The notes under the pieces: generated by a model
The model's input: the letters and a program-made list of their open reading frames with translations, nothing else
What the model was told of the DNA's origin: nothing
Databases searched by the model: none
Position numbers and translations under genes: made by a program
Shown: in pieces, positions 33,999-42,487 of the stretch
Layout of the letters: each line of letters starts with the position of its first letter
Numbering within the stretch: the first letter of the stretch is position 1
Assembly (NCBI GenBank): GCA_963802905.1
Contig: CAWDKH010000009.1
Coordinates: 62,001-126,000 of the forward strand
Length of the DNA: 64,000 bases
Reading direction: 5' to 3'
From: DASQFQ01 sp963802905
Lineage (GTDB): Bacteria > Actinomycetota > Thermoleophilia > Solirubrobacterales > Solirubrobacteraceae

Positions 33999-34821
33999 CC
34001 AGGCCGGCGGCGACGTGGTCGATCAGCGCGCCCTCGGTCGCGACGGGGTCGGGCGTGCCGTTGTTCGGCGTCATGATCGCCGCGATCTCGTACGTGGTCA
34101 GGCCGTAGGAGAACGGCACGAGCGCGTCGAGCGGATCCTCGGGCGGAGGCGTGCGCTCGAGCGTCGGATCGAGGTTGGCGAGCAGGACGTCGTAGGCCTC
34201 GACGGGCTGGAAGCCGCCGGCCTCCAGGCGCCGCTCGTCGCGGGCGAAGATCAGCGACGGTGCGGTGTAGCGCACCGGCCCGTCGCTCTGGGCGGCCTTG
34301 CCCTGCGCCTCGGTGGGCGAGCCCGCCGCGGTGCGCGCCTCGGCGCGGTCGGCCTGGTAGGCGCCCTCGACCTCGGGGCTGTCGAGCGCGGCGAGCAGGG
34401 CGGGGATGTCTAGCCCGTCGACGCGATCAAGGGCGTCGGCGAGGTCGTCGGGATCATCGAGCACGAGCGGCGTCGTGAACCAGCCGAACTGGAGCGCGCG
34501 GAACGCGGCGAGCTCGCACGCGGGGTTCTGCAGGCGCGCCGCGACGATCGCGCGGCAGGCCAGGCCGGTCGCGCTCACGCGGTGGCGCGGCTGGGTCGCG
34601 AACGGCATCCCGCGGGTGCGGAAGCGCAGGTAGCCGCGCGCCGAGCCGGCGGGCGTGTAGCCGCGCCGGACGTACTGGTCGGCCTGCTCGGTGAGGCCGA
34701 TCGTGACCAGCCGCCAGCTCAGCTGGTCGCCGTAGCGCCAGTGCAGGACGGCGAGCGCGGGGGACGCGGAGTACGCCCACGGGCAGCCGGGATCAGAGAA
34801 ATGGACGACGTCGATAGCCAT
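33883..34821 (-). CDS. DsbA-family (FrnE-like) protein lacking the second active-site cysteine
   Basis: A 312-residue cytosolic protein of the DsbA/2-hydroxychromene isomerase-like fold. It starts MAIDVVHFSDPGCPWAYS: Cys13 is followed by P-W-A, so the CxxC second cysteine is replaced by Ala16. This leaves a monothiol site, unlike FrnE (CPWC). A roughly 130-residue C-terminal extension contains a winged-helix-like part (ALIDHVAAGLVIREPLGDGA). The start is ATG 34821 rather than the longer frame to 34881, which would overlap the thioesterase start. The polar tail (NGQEQTEQDQEAASRR) runs into the upstream gene's 3' end. Confidence 0.8.
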   Translation of the reverse strand: MAIDVVHFSDPGCPWAYSASPALAVLHWRYGDQLSWRLVTIGLTEQADQYVRRGYTPAGSARGYLRFRTRGMPFATQPRHRVSATGLACRAIVAARLQNPACELAAFRALQFGWFTTPLVLDDPDDLADALDRVDGLDIPALLAALDSPEVEGAYQADRAEARTAAGSPTEAQGKAAQSDGPVRYTAPSLIFARDERRLEAGGFQPVEAYDVLLANLDPTLERTPPPEDPLDALVPFSYGLTTYEIAAIMTPNNGTPDPVATEGALIDHVAAGLVIREPLGDGALWRVGPYARPRQNGQEQTEQDQEAASRR

Positions 34822-34879
34822 GGGACTCGGGCCGTGTACCCAAGTGTGCATACAACTATCCCGTTTAGGGTGCGCGGCC

Positions 34880-35710
34880 ATGGATCTCCCCGACTGCCTC
34901 TACGAGCCCGAGCGAAGCGGTGACGAGGCCTCTGGCCGAGGCAGTGGCGATCGCTTCGTCCCGACCGGCCTCACGCGCGGCCCGTGGGACCGGCGCTTCC
35001 AGCACGCCGGGCCGCCCGCCGCGTTGCTGGCGCGCGCGGTCGAGCGCGCCGCGGCGGTCGAGCCCGGCCAGATCGGCCGGCTCGCCTACGACATCCTCCG
35101 CCCCGTCCCGCTCGCGCCCCATCGCGTGACCACGCGCGCACTGCGCCCCGGGCGCAACGTCGAGCAGATCGAGGCCACGCTCACCGACGCCGAGACCGGC
35201 GACGAGCTCATGCGCCTCAACGCCTGGCGGCTGCGGACCGAGGAGCTCGAGCTCCCGGACGGCCTCGGCGAGCCCGACCCTCCCCCGGCCCCGCCGGAGA
35301 CGGGCGGGATCTCGCTGCCGAAGTTCTGGACCGAGCCGGTCGCCTACCACGCCGCGCTCGACTGGAGCTTCGTCGCCGGCGACTTCGACGATCCCGGACC
35401 GGCCACGTGCTGGACCCGCCTGCGGGTGCCGCTCGTGCGCGGCGAGGAGGCGTCTCCGCTGGAGCGCATGCTGGTGATGGCGGACGCCGCCAGCGGCATC
35501 TCCCACGTCCTCGACTGGCAGCAGTGGATGTTCATCAACGTCGAGCTCGGCATCCACCTCGAGCGGCTCCCGGAGGGCGAGTGGATGGCGATGGACGCGA
35601 CCACCCGGCTGGGCCCGAACGGGGCCGGTCTGTGCACCAGCATCCTGTCCGACGAGCGCGGTCGCGTCGGGGTGTCGACGCAGACTTTACGAGTGGCGAA
35701 ACAGAGGTAA
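34880..35710 (+). CDS. Acyl-CoA thioesterase-like (TesB-type double hotdog) protein
   Basis: A 276-residue thioesterase-family protein. Landmarks: GDRFVPTGLTRGPWDRRFQHAGPPAALLARAVER split over about 23-55, the first hotdog domain (LAYDILRPVPLAPHRVTTRA), and the second hotdog (ADAASGISHVLDWQQWMFIN and LHERLPEGEW-like strands). It probably hydrolyses acyl-CoA thioesters. Residues 10-22 (PERSGDEASGRGS) are encoded by the 39-bp repeat and interrupt the expected YE-GDRFVPT junction in frame. The start is ATG 34880; the longer frame to 34820 has no family sequence. Confidence 0.8.
   Translation: MDLPDCLYEPERSGDEASGRGSGDRFVPTGLTRGPWDRRFQHAGPPAALLARAVERAAAVEPGQIGRLAYDILRPVPLAPHRVTTRALRPGRNVEQIEATLTDAETGDELMRLNAWRLRTEELELPDGLGEPDPPPAPPETGGISLPKFWTEPVAYHAALDWSFVAGDFDDPGPATCWTRLRVPLVRGEEASPLERMLVMADAASGISHVLDWQQWMFINVELGIHLERLPEGEWMAMDATTRLGPNGAGLCTSILSDERGRVGVSTQTLRVAKQR
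34906..34944. repeat. 39-bp dispersed repeat, copy A (inside thioesterase gene)
   Basis: Begins GCCCGAGCGAAGCGGTGACG and ends CTGGCCGAGGCAG; the whole 39 bases match 60277-60315 with a single mismatch (T versus C at base 26). It contains a short GGCC-TCT-GGCC palindrome. Its length is 13 codons, so the host frame is kept, and it reads as P-E-R-S-G-D-E-A-S-G-R-G-S near the N-terminus. Confidence 0.85.
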
Positions 35711-35723
35711 TGTTCGCAGTGAA

Positions 35724-36119
35724 GTGACGCTGACGGGCTGGATCTTCATGGTCGGGCTGCGCGTGTTCGACATCGGCGCGCTCGTCGTCTGGCTGGTGTG
35801 GTTCTTCAAGCTGCGCGACGACGAGGACGACGAGGGCGGCGGCGGCCCGGGCGGCCCGGGCCGCGGGCCGGACGGCGGCCCTCCCCTGCCCGACGCGGAC
35901 CCTTGGCCGCGGCGCCGGCGTGACCATCTCGGTGATCTCACGCCCGGAAAGTTGACCAACCCGACCAGGTTTGGGAGGTTTCCAGCATGGCCCGGCTCAC
36001 CCCAGACCCCACCTTCTACGCCTCGCCGTCGGACGCAGCCAGCGCCCCCGGCGAGACGCACGCATACGTCGTCGCGCTCAACACGGGCACGAACGGCGAC
36101 AGCGCACCCGACGCGCTGA
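35724..36119 (+). CDS. Small single-pass membrane protein with acidic/Gly-Pro tail
   Basis: A 131-residue protein whose first 30 residues form one transmembrane helix (GWIFMVGLRVFDIGALVVWL), followed by an acidic RDDEDDEGG patch, a Gly/Pro-rich stretch and PLPDADPWPRRRRDH. This pattern recurs in actinobacterial small membrane proteins of unknown function. Residues after about 72 include the ribosome site and first codons of the SBP56 gene read in another frame, so the native C-terminus may be shorter. The start is GTG 35724. Overlap with the next gene is 133 bases. Confidence 0.6.
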   Translation: MTLTGWIFMVGLRVFDIGALVVWLVWFFKLRDDEDDEGGGGPGGPGRGPDGGPPLPDADPWPRRRRDHLGDLTPGKLTNPTRFGRFPAWPGSPQTPPSTPRRRTQPAPPARRTHTSSRSTRARTATAHPTR

Positions 36120-37387
36120 CCGTCCTCGACCTCGAGGCCGGCTCCCCCACCTACGGCCAGCTCGTCGGCCGCCTCGACATGCCGAACGTCGGCGACGAGC
36201 TCCACCACTTCGGGTGGAACGCCTGCTCGTCGGCGCTCTGCCCGTGGGCGGCGCATCCGCACATCGAGCGCCGCTACCTGCTCGTGCCGGGCCTGCGCTC
36301 CTCGCGCATCCACATCGTCGACGTCAAGGACGACCCGCACAACCCGACGCTCACGAAGGTCATCGAGGCCGACGAGATCGCGAGCAAGACCGGCTACTCG
36401 CGGCCGCACACGATCCACTGCGGCCCCGACGGGATCTACGTCTCCGCGCTCGGTGCCCCCGACGGCGACGGCCCGGGCGGCATCTTCCTGCTCGACCACG
36501 AGAACTTCTCGGTCAAGGGCGCCTGGGAGCAGGACCGCGGGCCGCAGGAGCTGGCCTACGACTTCTGGTGGCACCTCAACCAGGGCACGGTCATCACCTC
36601 CGAGTGGGGCTTCCCGAACATGGTCGAGAGCGGCATCCAGCCCGAGCTGCTGCTGAGCAACCAGTACGGCCACAAGCTCCACATCTGGGACCTCGAGAAG
36701 CGCAAGCACGTCCAGGAGATCGACCTCGGCGCCGAGCACCAGATGGTGCTGGAGCTGCGGCCGGCGCACGACCCGCGCAAGGCCTACGGGTTCGTCGGCG
36801 TGGTCACCTCGACCGCCGACCTGTCCGCCTCGGTCTGGCTCTGGGAGCGCAACGGCGACGGCTCGTTCAAGGCCGAGAAGGTCATCACGATCCCGGCGGA
36901 GCCGGCCGAGACCGAGCAGCTCCCGCCGGCGCTGCAGCCGTTCGGCGCCGTGCCGCCGCTGATCACGGACATCGCGCTGTCGGTCGACGACAAGTCGCTC
37001 GTCGTCTCCTGCTGGGGCACCGGCGAGCTCAAGCGCTACGACGTCTCCGACCCGCACAACCCGCGCGAGACGGGCTCCGTGCGCCTCGGCGGCATCGTCG
37101 GGCGCGCGCCGCACCCGGCCTCCGGCCCGCTCAACGGCGGCCCGCAGATGGTCGAGCTGTCGCGCGACGGCAAGCGCGTCTACCTGACGAACTCGCTCTA
37201 CGCCTCGTGGGACGCGCAGTTCTACCCCGAGGGGATCGACGGCTGGCTGGTCAAGCTCGACGCGGGCGACGACGGCTCGCTGACGCTCGACCCGGACCTG
37301 TTCGTCGAGTTCAGCGGCGAGCGCCCGCACCAGGTGCGCCTGGCGGGCGGCGACGCGTCGAGCGACTCGTACTGCTTCCCAGATTGA
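35987..37387 (+). CDS. Selenium-binding protein SBP56 family (methanethiol oxidase-like)
   Basis: A 466-residue soluble beta-propeller protein homologous to SELENBP1/MtoX. The defining N-terminal region includes GDELHHFGWNACSSALC (Cys80, Cys85), followed by RYLLVPGLRSSRIHI, SRPHTIHCGPDGIYVSALG and the C-terminal GGPQMVELSRDGKRVYLTNS. Characterised relatives oxidise methanethiol to formaldehyde, H2S and H2O2 using copper; histidines in RPHTIH fit metal ligands. The start is ATG 35987 with GGGAGG upstream. It is followed after 4 bases by a membrane protein gene and then an alcohol dehydrogenase, suggesting one operon. Confidence 0.93.
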   Translation: MARLTPDPTFYASPSDAASAPGETHAYVVALNTGTNGDSAPDALTVLDLEAGSPTYGQLVGRLDMPNVGDELHHFGWNACSSALCPWAAHPHIERRYLLVPGLRSSRIHIVDVKDDPHNPTLTKVIEADEIASKTGYSRPHTIHCGPDGIYVSALGAPDGDGPGGIFLLDHENFSVKGAWEQDRGPQELAYDFWWHLNQGTVITSEWGFPNMVESGIQPELLLSNQYGHKLHIWDLEKRKHVQEIDLGAEHQMVLELRPAHDPRKAYGFVGVVTSTADLSASVWLWERNGDGSFKAEKVITIPAEPAETEQLPPALQPFGAVPPLITDIALSVDDKSLVVSCWGTGELKRYDVSDPHNPRETGSVRLGGIVGRAPHPASGPLNGGPQMVELSRDGKRVYLTNSLYASWDAQFYPEGIDGWLVKLDAGDDGSLTLDPDLFVEFSGERPHQVRLAGGDASSDSYCFPD

Positions 37388-37391
37388 CCTG

Positions 37392-38046
37392 ATGGACCAG
37401 CTCTGGCCCTGGATCCTGCTCGGGTTGCTCGGTGCGTATCACGGGCTGAATCCCGCCATGGGCTGGTTGTTCGCGGTCGCGCTCGGGATGCAGGAGCGCG
37501 ACCGCAAGCGCCGTCGTGCGGGCGCTGCCCGCGATCGCCATCGGCCACGAGGCGTCGATCGTCCTCGTGGCCGGGGTGGTGCTCGGGCTGGGCGTGATCA
37601 CCGACCCGTCGGTGCTGCACCTCGGCGCCGGCATCGCGCTGATCACGTTCGGGATCTTCCGCTTCATCAAGCCCCGCGCGCACTTCCGCTGGGTGCGGAT
37701 GACGGTCAACCGGCGCGAGCTCGCATGGTGGTCGTTCCTGATGTCGACCGCCCACGGCGCGGGGCTGATGGTCGCGCCGGTGCTGATCGGCGCCGGCGTG
37801 GCATCCGAGGCCTCCGCCTCCTCGGATCACGCGATCGCCGCCGTGCAGGAGAACGGGCTCTCGATCCCGGGCAGCGCGCTGGGGATCACGCTCCACGTCG
37901 CGGCGATGCTGGCGGTGATGGCGGTGGTGGCGCTGATGGTCTACGACCACGTCGGGGTCAACGTGCTCAAGAAGTCGTGGATCAACCTCGACGCGGTGTG
38001 GGCCGGCGCGTTCGTGGTCGCCGGGGTGCTGACGCTCTTCACCTGA
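37392..38046 (+). pseudogene. Polytopic membrane protein of unknown function (frameshifted)
   Basis: About 218 codons with one +1 frame change near 37510. The first frame gives MDQLWPWILLGLLGAYHGLN and PAMGWLFAVALGMQERDRK; one base on, the other frame continues VVRALPAIAIGHEASIVLVA to the C-terminal INLDAVWAGAFVVAGVLTLF. About six hydrophobic helices are expected. Conserved-looking His motifs (YHGLNP, IGHEAS, AHGAGLM, LHVAAM) suggest metal or substrate contacts, but no family name is assigned. It lies between SBP56 and an alcohol dehydrogenase, with TGATG coupling to the latter. A sequencing indel is a realistic alternative. Confidence 0.7.
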
Positions 38047-39002
38047 TGGTTGCCGCGCTGCTCGAGCGGCCGGAGGAGCCGCTGCGCGTGGCGGAGGTCG
38101 CCGAGCCCGTGGCGGAGCCGGGCCAGCTGCGGCTGCGGGTCGAGGCCTGCGGCGTCTGCCGCACCGACCTGCACCTGCGCGACGGCGAGCTGTCGCCGGG
38201 GCATCTCCCGCTGATCCTCGGCCACCAGATCGTCGGCCGCACCGATGACGGCCGGCGGGTCGGGGTGCCGTGGCTGGGCTGGACGTGCGGCGAGTGCGAG
38301 TACTGCACCTCGGGGCGCGAGAACCTGTGCGTGCGAGCGCGCTTCACCGGCCGCGACGTCGACGGCGGCTACGCCGAGTGGGCGGTCGCCGACGAGCGCT
38401 TCTGCTTCGACCTGCCCGCCGACGCCGACCCGCTCCAGCTCGCGCCGCTGCTGTGCGGCGGGCTGATCGGCCACCGCGCGCTGCGCCTCGCGGGCGACGG
38501 CGAGCGGCTCGGGCTCTACGGCTTCGGCGCCGCCGCGCACATCATCTGCCAGGTCGCGGTCGCCCAAGGGCGGCGTGTGTTCGCCTTCACCCGCGCCGAG
38601 GACAGCGCCGCGCAGGAGCTCGCGCGCTCGCTCGGGGCCGAGTGGGCCGGCGACGCGATGGCACCCGGGCCGGAGCCGCTGGATGCCGCGCTGATCTTCG
38701 CCCCGGTCGGGGCGCTCGTGCCCGCCGCGCTGCGGGCGGTGGCTCCCGGCGGCACGGTGGTGTGCGCGGGGATCCACATGAGCGACATCCCCTCCTTCCC
38801 CTACGCGGACCTGTGGGAGGAGCGGGTCCTGCGCTCGGTCGCGAACCTCACGCGCGCCGACGCGGAGGAGTTCCTGGAGCTGGCCCCGCGAGTGCCGGTC
38901 CGCACCACCGTGACGGTCTTCCCTCTCGTAGAGGCGGAAGAGGCGCTACGGCGGCTACGGACCGGCGAGCTCGCAGGTGCGGCCGTGCTCCGGCCGGACT
39001 AG
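38046..39002 (+). CDS. Zinc-dependent alcohol dehydrogenase (MDR family)
   Basis: A 318-residue medium-chain dehydrogenase. Catalytic zinc site: ACGVCRTDLHL and LGHQIVG. The structural zinc site has four cysteines in CGECEYC and the following C of RENLC. A Rossmann region lies at LYGFGAAAHIICQVAVAQGR, though the classic GxGxxG reads GFGAAA. It is close to the single-domain alcohol dehydrogenases that oxidise or reduce small alcohols and aldehydes. The ATG at 38046 overlaps the preceding stop by one base. Downstream of SBP56, it could process aldehyde formed there; that is speculation. Confidence 0.88.
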   Translation: MVAALLERPEEPLRVAEVAEPVAEPGQLRLRVEACGVCRTDLHLRDGELSPGHLPLILGHQIVGRTDDGRRVGVPWLGWTCGECEYCTSGRENLCVRARFTGRDVDGGYAEWAVADERFCFDLPADADPLQLAPLLCGGLIGHRALRLAGDGERLGLYGFGAAAHIICQVAVAQGRRVFAFTRAEDSAAQELARSLGAEWAGDAMAPGPEPLDAALIFAPVGALVPAALRAVAPGGTVVCAGIHMSDIPSFPYADLWEERVLRSVANLTRADAEEFLELAPRVPVRTTVTVFPLVEAEEALRRLRTGELAGAAVLRPD

Positions 39003-40671
39003 TCGGAGACCGTCGTCGTCTCCGTCTCTGAGTTGTTCGCAGCGGCGGGGTCGGCGGGGCCCGTGAGGTTCACGGTCGCCGTGACCGTCTGGTTGCCCGC
39101 CTCGCTCCAGCTGACGCCGAGCGTGCGGCTGACGCTGTCGCCCGCGGCGAGCGTCCCGAGGCTGCAGGTCACCTTGGTGGTCGGGAACATCGACTGCGTG
39201 CAGCCGCTGGGCCGGTTGATCGCCGCCCACGACTCGTCGATGTCGAACACCAGCGACACGCCCTCGGCGGCCTGCGGGCCCGCGTTGGTCACGGTCGTCG
39301 CGTAGCTGACGCTCGCGAGCGTCGTCGCCGTGGCGGGCGCGGAGACGGACACCCCGAGGTCGGCGCCGGCGGGGGCCGGCTTGGACTCGACCGTCGTGGT
39401 CTGGGTGGCCGAATCGTTGGCGGCGTTGCTGTCCTCGACCGCCGAGTCGACGACGCTCGTCACCGTCTTGGCGCCCGGGGAGCCATGGTGGACCGTCAGC
39501 ACGCCGGTGGCGGAGGCGCCGGAGGCGACGTCGCCGACCGCGCAGGTCACGACGCTGCCGGCCTGGCTGCAGCCGCTGGCCGGCGCGACGGTGGCGTCGG
39601 CGGGGACCGTGGTGGCGACGGTGACGCCGGTGGCCGCGCTGGGGCCGGCGTTGTCGACGCGGAAGCGGTACTCGACCGCGTCACCCTCGACGACCGGGTC
39701 GACGTTGTCCGTCAGCGTGACCGAGAGGTCCGCCTTCGGGGCCGGCGGCGGCGTGCTGCCGCCCTCGCAGTCGCGCGCCCGCGGGTCGTTGGCGTCGGCC
39801 GTGAGGCTGTCCTTGCCGCTGCCGCAGCTGATCAGCAGGTCGCGCCGGCTGTCGCGCGCCTTGACCGCGTCGTCGTCGGCGCCCGCGAGGAACGTGTCCG
39901 CGCCCGCGCCGCCGTCGAGCGTGTCCTTGCCGCCGAGGCCGGCGAGCACGTCGTCGGCGCTGCTGCCGGTCAGCGAGTCGCCGCCGGAGCCGCCGGTCAC
40001 GGCCTGGACGCTCGACACGTCGTCCTTCTCGCCGGGCGCGCCGTCGTCGGCTCCGCCGCCGAGCGTGACCGCGACGGCGGTCTTGCGCGCCGCGTAGGTG
40101 ACGGCGTCATAGCCCGCGCCGCCGTTCATCTTGTCGGCGCCGTCGGCGCCGCTCTCGGCGACGAAGAGGTCCTCGCCGGCGTCGCCGGAGAGGGTGTCGT
40201 TGCCCGCGCCGCCGCGGAGCGTGTCGAAGCCGGAGCCGCCGGAGGCTCCGTCGTTCCCATCGCCGCCGCTCAGGGCGTCGTGGCCGTCGCCGCCAGCGAG
40301 GGAGTCATTGCCGGCGCCGCCTTCCAGCTTGTCGTTGCCGAGCCGCCGACAAGGGAGTCGACGCCGGCGCCGCCGTCGAGGCGGTCGTCGCCGCGCTCGC
40401 CGTCGAGGCTGTCGTTGCCGTCGCCGCCCTCGAGCACGTCGTGGCCGTCGCCGCCCAGCAGGACGTCGTCGCCGCCGAGGCCGCGGAGGCGGTCGTTGCC
40501 GCCCTTGGCGCAGATGACGTCGCGGCCGGGGGTGCCGTTCAGCGTCTCGCTGCGGTCGCTGCCGCGGATGGTGCAGGTGGGCGGCGAAGCGGTCGCCGAG
40601 GTGGAGATGACGAGGGCCGCGGCGACCGCGGCGAGGGGGAGCAGCCGAGGGCTGATGAGCGTCCGTGCCAT
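38999..40671 (-). pseudogene. RTX-like calcium-repeat protein with DUF11 domains (frameshifted)
   Basis: About 557 codons interrupted by one missing base near 40347. N-terminal signal peptide (LLPLAAVAAALVISTSATA), then Gly/Asp-rich calcium-binding nonapeptide repeats (GGNDRLRGLGGDDVLLGG type). The frame breaks at GVDSLVGGS; adding one G to a GG run restores GGSGNDKLEGGAG. The repeats continue, followed by two DUF11-like beta modules (ADLSVTLTDNVDPVVEGD and ADLGVSVSAPATATTLASVS). It is a secreted, calcium-stabilised surface protein. The break in a G-run inside a repeat array is a typical sequencing or slippage error. It overlaps the convergent dehydrogenase by 4 bases. Confidence 0.78.
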
Positions 40672-40743
40672 GCCCCTACTCTCGACCGCGCGCGCACTGA
40701 CCCGGACCGATGCGCCACAGAGTGGACAAGCGTCGGATCCGCG

Positions 40744-40774
40744 TTGATCAGTCCGTGCGGAGCGTGCGTACAGT
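40744..40774 (+). promoter_or_regulatory. Candidate promoter of the DipZ-like gene
   Basis: TTGATC (40744-40749) and TACAGT (40769-40774) with a 19-base spacer. TACAGT ends 6 bases before the GTG at 40781, so the transcript would begin at or next to the start codon (leaderless). The spacer is longer than ideal. Confidence 0.4.
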
Positions 40775-40780
40775 CAGAGC

Positions 40781-42487
40781 GTGACGCTGCTCCTCCTGTT
40801 CGCGTTCGTGGCCGGCGCCGGGACCGCGATCTCGCCCTGCGTCCTCCCCGTCCTCCCCGCGCTGCTGTCCGCCGGCGCGACCGGCGGCCGGCGGCGGCCG
40901 ATCGCGATCGTGATCGGGCTCGCCACGACGTTCGCGATCACGGTGGCGGGCTTCGCGAAGGTCGTCGACGGGGTCGGCCTCGGCGACGGCGCGCTGCGCT
41001 CGATCGCGGTCGTCGTGCTCGCCGGCTTCGGCATCGCGCTGCTCGCCCCGCGGCTGACCGACCGGCTCGAGGCGCCGCTCTCGCGGCTGGCGCGCTTCGG
41101 CCCGCGCTCCGGCGGCGACGGCTTCTGGTCCGGCCTCGGCGTCGGCGCGGCGCTCGGCCTCGTCTACGCGCCCTGCGCCGGGCCGATCCTCGCCGCGGTG
41201 ATCTCCGTCAGCGCCGCGTCGGGCAGGAGCGTGGCGATCGCGATCGCCTACTCCGCCGGCTCCGCCGTCGTCCTGTTCGGCCTGATGCTCGGCGGGCGGC
41301 GGCTGCTCGACCACCTGCGCGGGCCGGCGCTGCAGCGCGTGCTCGGCGTGGTGATGCTCCTGACCGCGCTGGCGGTCGCCACCGACACCGACGTGCGCTT
41401 CCAGACCGCGCTCGCCGATCACTTCCCGTCCGTGCTGGTCAACCCGACCGGCTCGCTCGAGCGCTCCGGCGCGGTCGAGGAGCGGCTCGCCGAGCTGCGC
41501 GGCAACGGGCGCTTCACGCCCTCCGCCCACGCCGCGACGAAGGGCGAGAAGCTGCCGGTGCTCGGCCGCGCGCCGGACTTCGCCGGCAACGAGCGCTGGT
41601 TCAACAGCAAGCCGCTCACGCTCGCCGGGCTGCGCGGGCGCGTGGTGCTCGTCGACTTCTGGACCTACACCTGCATCAACTGCATCCGCACGCTCCCCTA
41701 CACGCGCGCCTGGGACGCCGCCTACCGCGCCCGCGGCCTGACGATCGTCGGCGTCCACACGCCCGAGTTCAGCTTCGAGCGCGACGCCGGCAACGTCGAG
41801 GACGCGATCGCGCAGAACAAGCTCCGCTATCCCGTCGCCCAGGACAACGCGTACAAGACCTGGGACGCCTGGGGCAACCAGTACTGGCCCGCGAAGTACC
41901 TCGTCGACGCCAAGGGCCGCGTCCGCTACGTCCACTTCGGCGAGGGCGACGACGACAAGACCGAGGCGGCGATCCGCAGCCTGCTCGCGGAGGCCGGCGC
42001 GGAGCGGCTGGGCGCCGACGCCAAGGTCGGGGCCACCGAGACGGTCGGCCGCGAGGCGACGCCCGAGACCTACCTCGGCGCGGCCCGCGCCGCCGGCTGG
42101 CTGCCCGGGAAGCCGATCGTCGGCACTCACACCTACGACACGCCGGCGCGGCCGCTGCCGGAGAGCCGCTTCGCGCTCGCCGGGCGCTGGCACGTCGACG
42201 CCGAGGCGGCGGAGGCGGTGAGCGACGCGACGCTCCACGCCAACGTGGTCGGCAAGGGCGTCTTCCTCGTGCTCAGCTCACGCGGCGGCACGCCGCGGCA
42301 GCTGCGCGTCGAGCTCGACGGCCGCCCGATCCGCGCCGCCGATGCCGGGCCGGACGTCCACAACGGCCAGGTCACCGTGCGCCGCCAGCGGCTCTACCGG
42401 CTGGTGCAGCTCGACAAGACCGAGCGGCACCGCTTGACGCTGCGCTTCGCGCCCGGGATCTCGGGCTACGCGTTCACGTTCGGCTGA
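40781..42487 (+). CDS. DipZ-type membrane thiol-disulfide protein (DsbD/CcdA plus thioredoxin plus C-terminal domain)
   Basis: A 568-residue protein. Residues 1-200 form a CcdA-like membrane domain with the two redox cysteines in SPCVLP (Cys20) and APCAGP (Cys132). Residues about 262-405 are an extracytoplasmic TlpA/AhpC-like thioredoxin domain with Cys298-I-N-Cys301. The final 150 residues form a beta-rich carbohydrate-binding-like module (LAGRWHVDAEAAEAVSDATL). This three-part layout is that of mycobacterial DipZ. It should move electrons from cytoplasmic thioredoxin to the outside. All four expected cysteines are present. It overlaps the convergent membrane gene by 14 bases. Confidence 0.92.
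   Translation: MTLLLLFAFVAGAGTAISPCVLPVLPALLSAGATGGRRRPIAIVIGLATTFAITVAGFAKVVDGVGLGDGALRSIAVVVLAGFGIALLAPRLTDRLEAPLSRLARFGPRSGGDGFWSGLGVGAALGLVYAPCAGPILAAVISVSAASGRSVAIAIAYSAGSAVVLFGLMLGGRRLLDHLRGPALQRVLGVVMLLTALAVATDTDVRFQTALADHFPSVLVNPTGSLERSGAVEERLAELRGNGRFTPSAHAATKGEKLPVLGRAPDFAGNERWFNSKPLTLAGLRGRVVLVDFWTYTCINCIRTLPYTRAWDAAYRARGLTIVGVHTPEFSFERDAGNVEDAIAQNKLRYPVAQDNAYKTWDAWGNQYWPAKYLVDAKGRVRYVHFGEGDDDKTEAAIRSLLAEAGAERLGADAKVGATETVGREATPETYLGAARAAGWLPGKPIVGTHTYDTPARPLPESRFALAGRWHVDAEAAEAVSDATLHANVVGKGVFLVLSSRGGTPRQLRVELDGRPIRAADAGPDVHNGQVTVRRQRLYRLVQLDKTERHRLTLRFAPGISGYAFTFG

Noticed and set aside
39880..40600. CRISPR-like or tandem DNA repeat array
   Set aside because: The periodic sequence is explained by Gly/Asp-rich calcium-binding protein repeats in the RTX-like gene.
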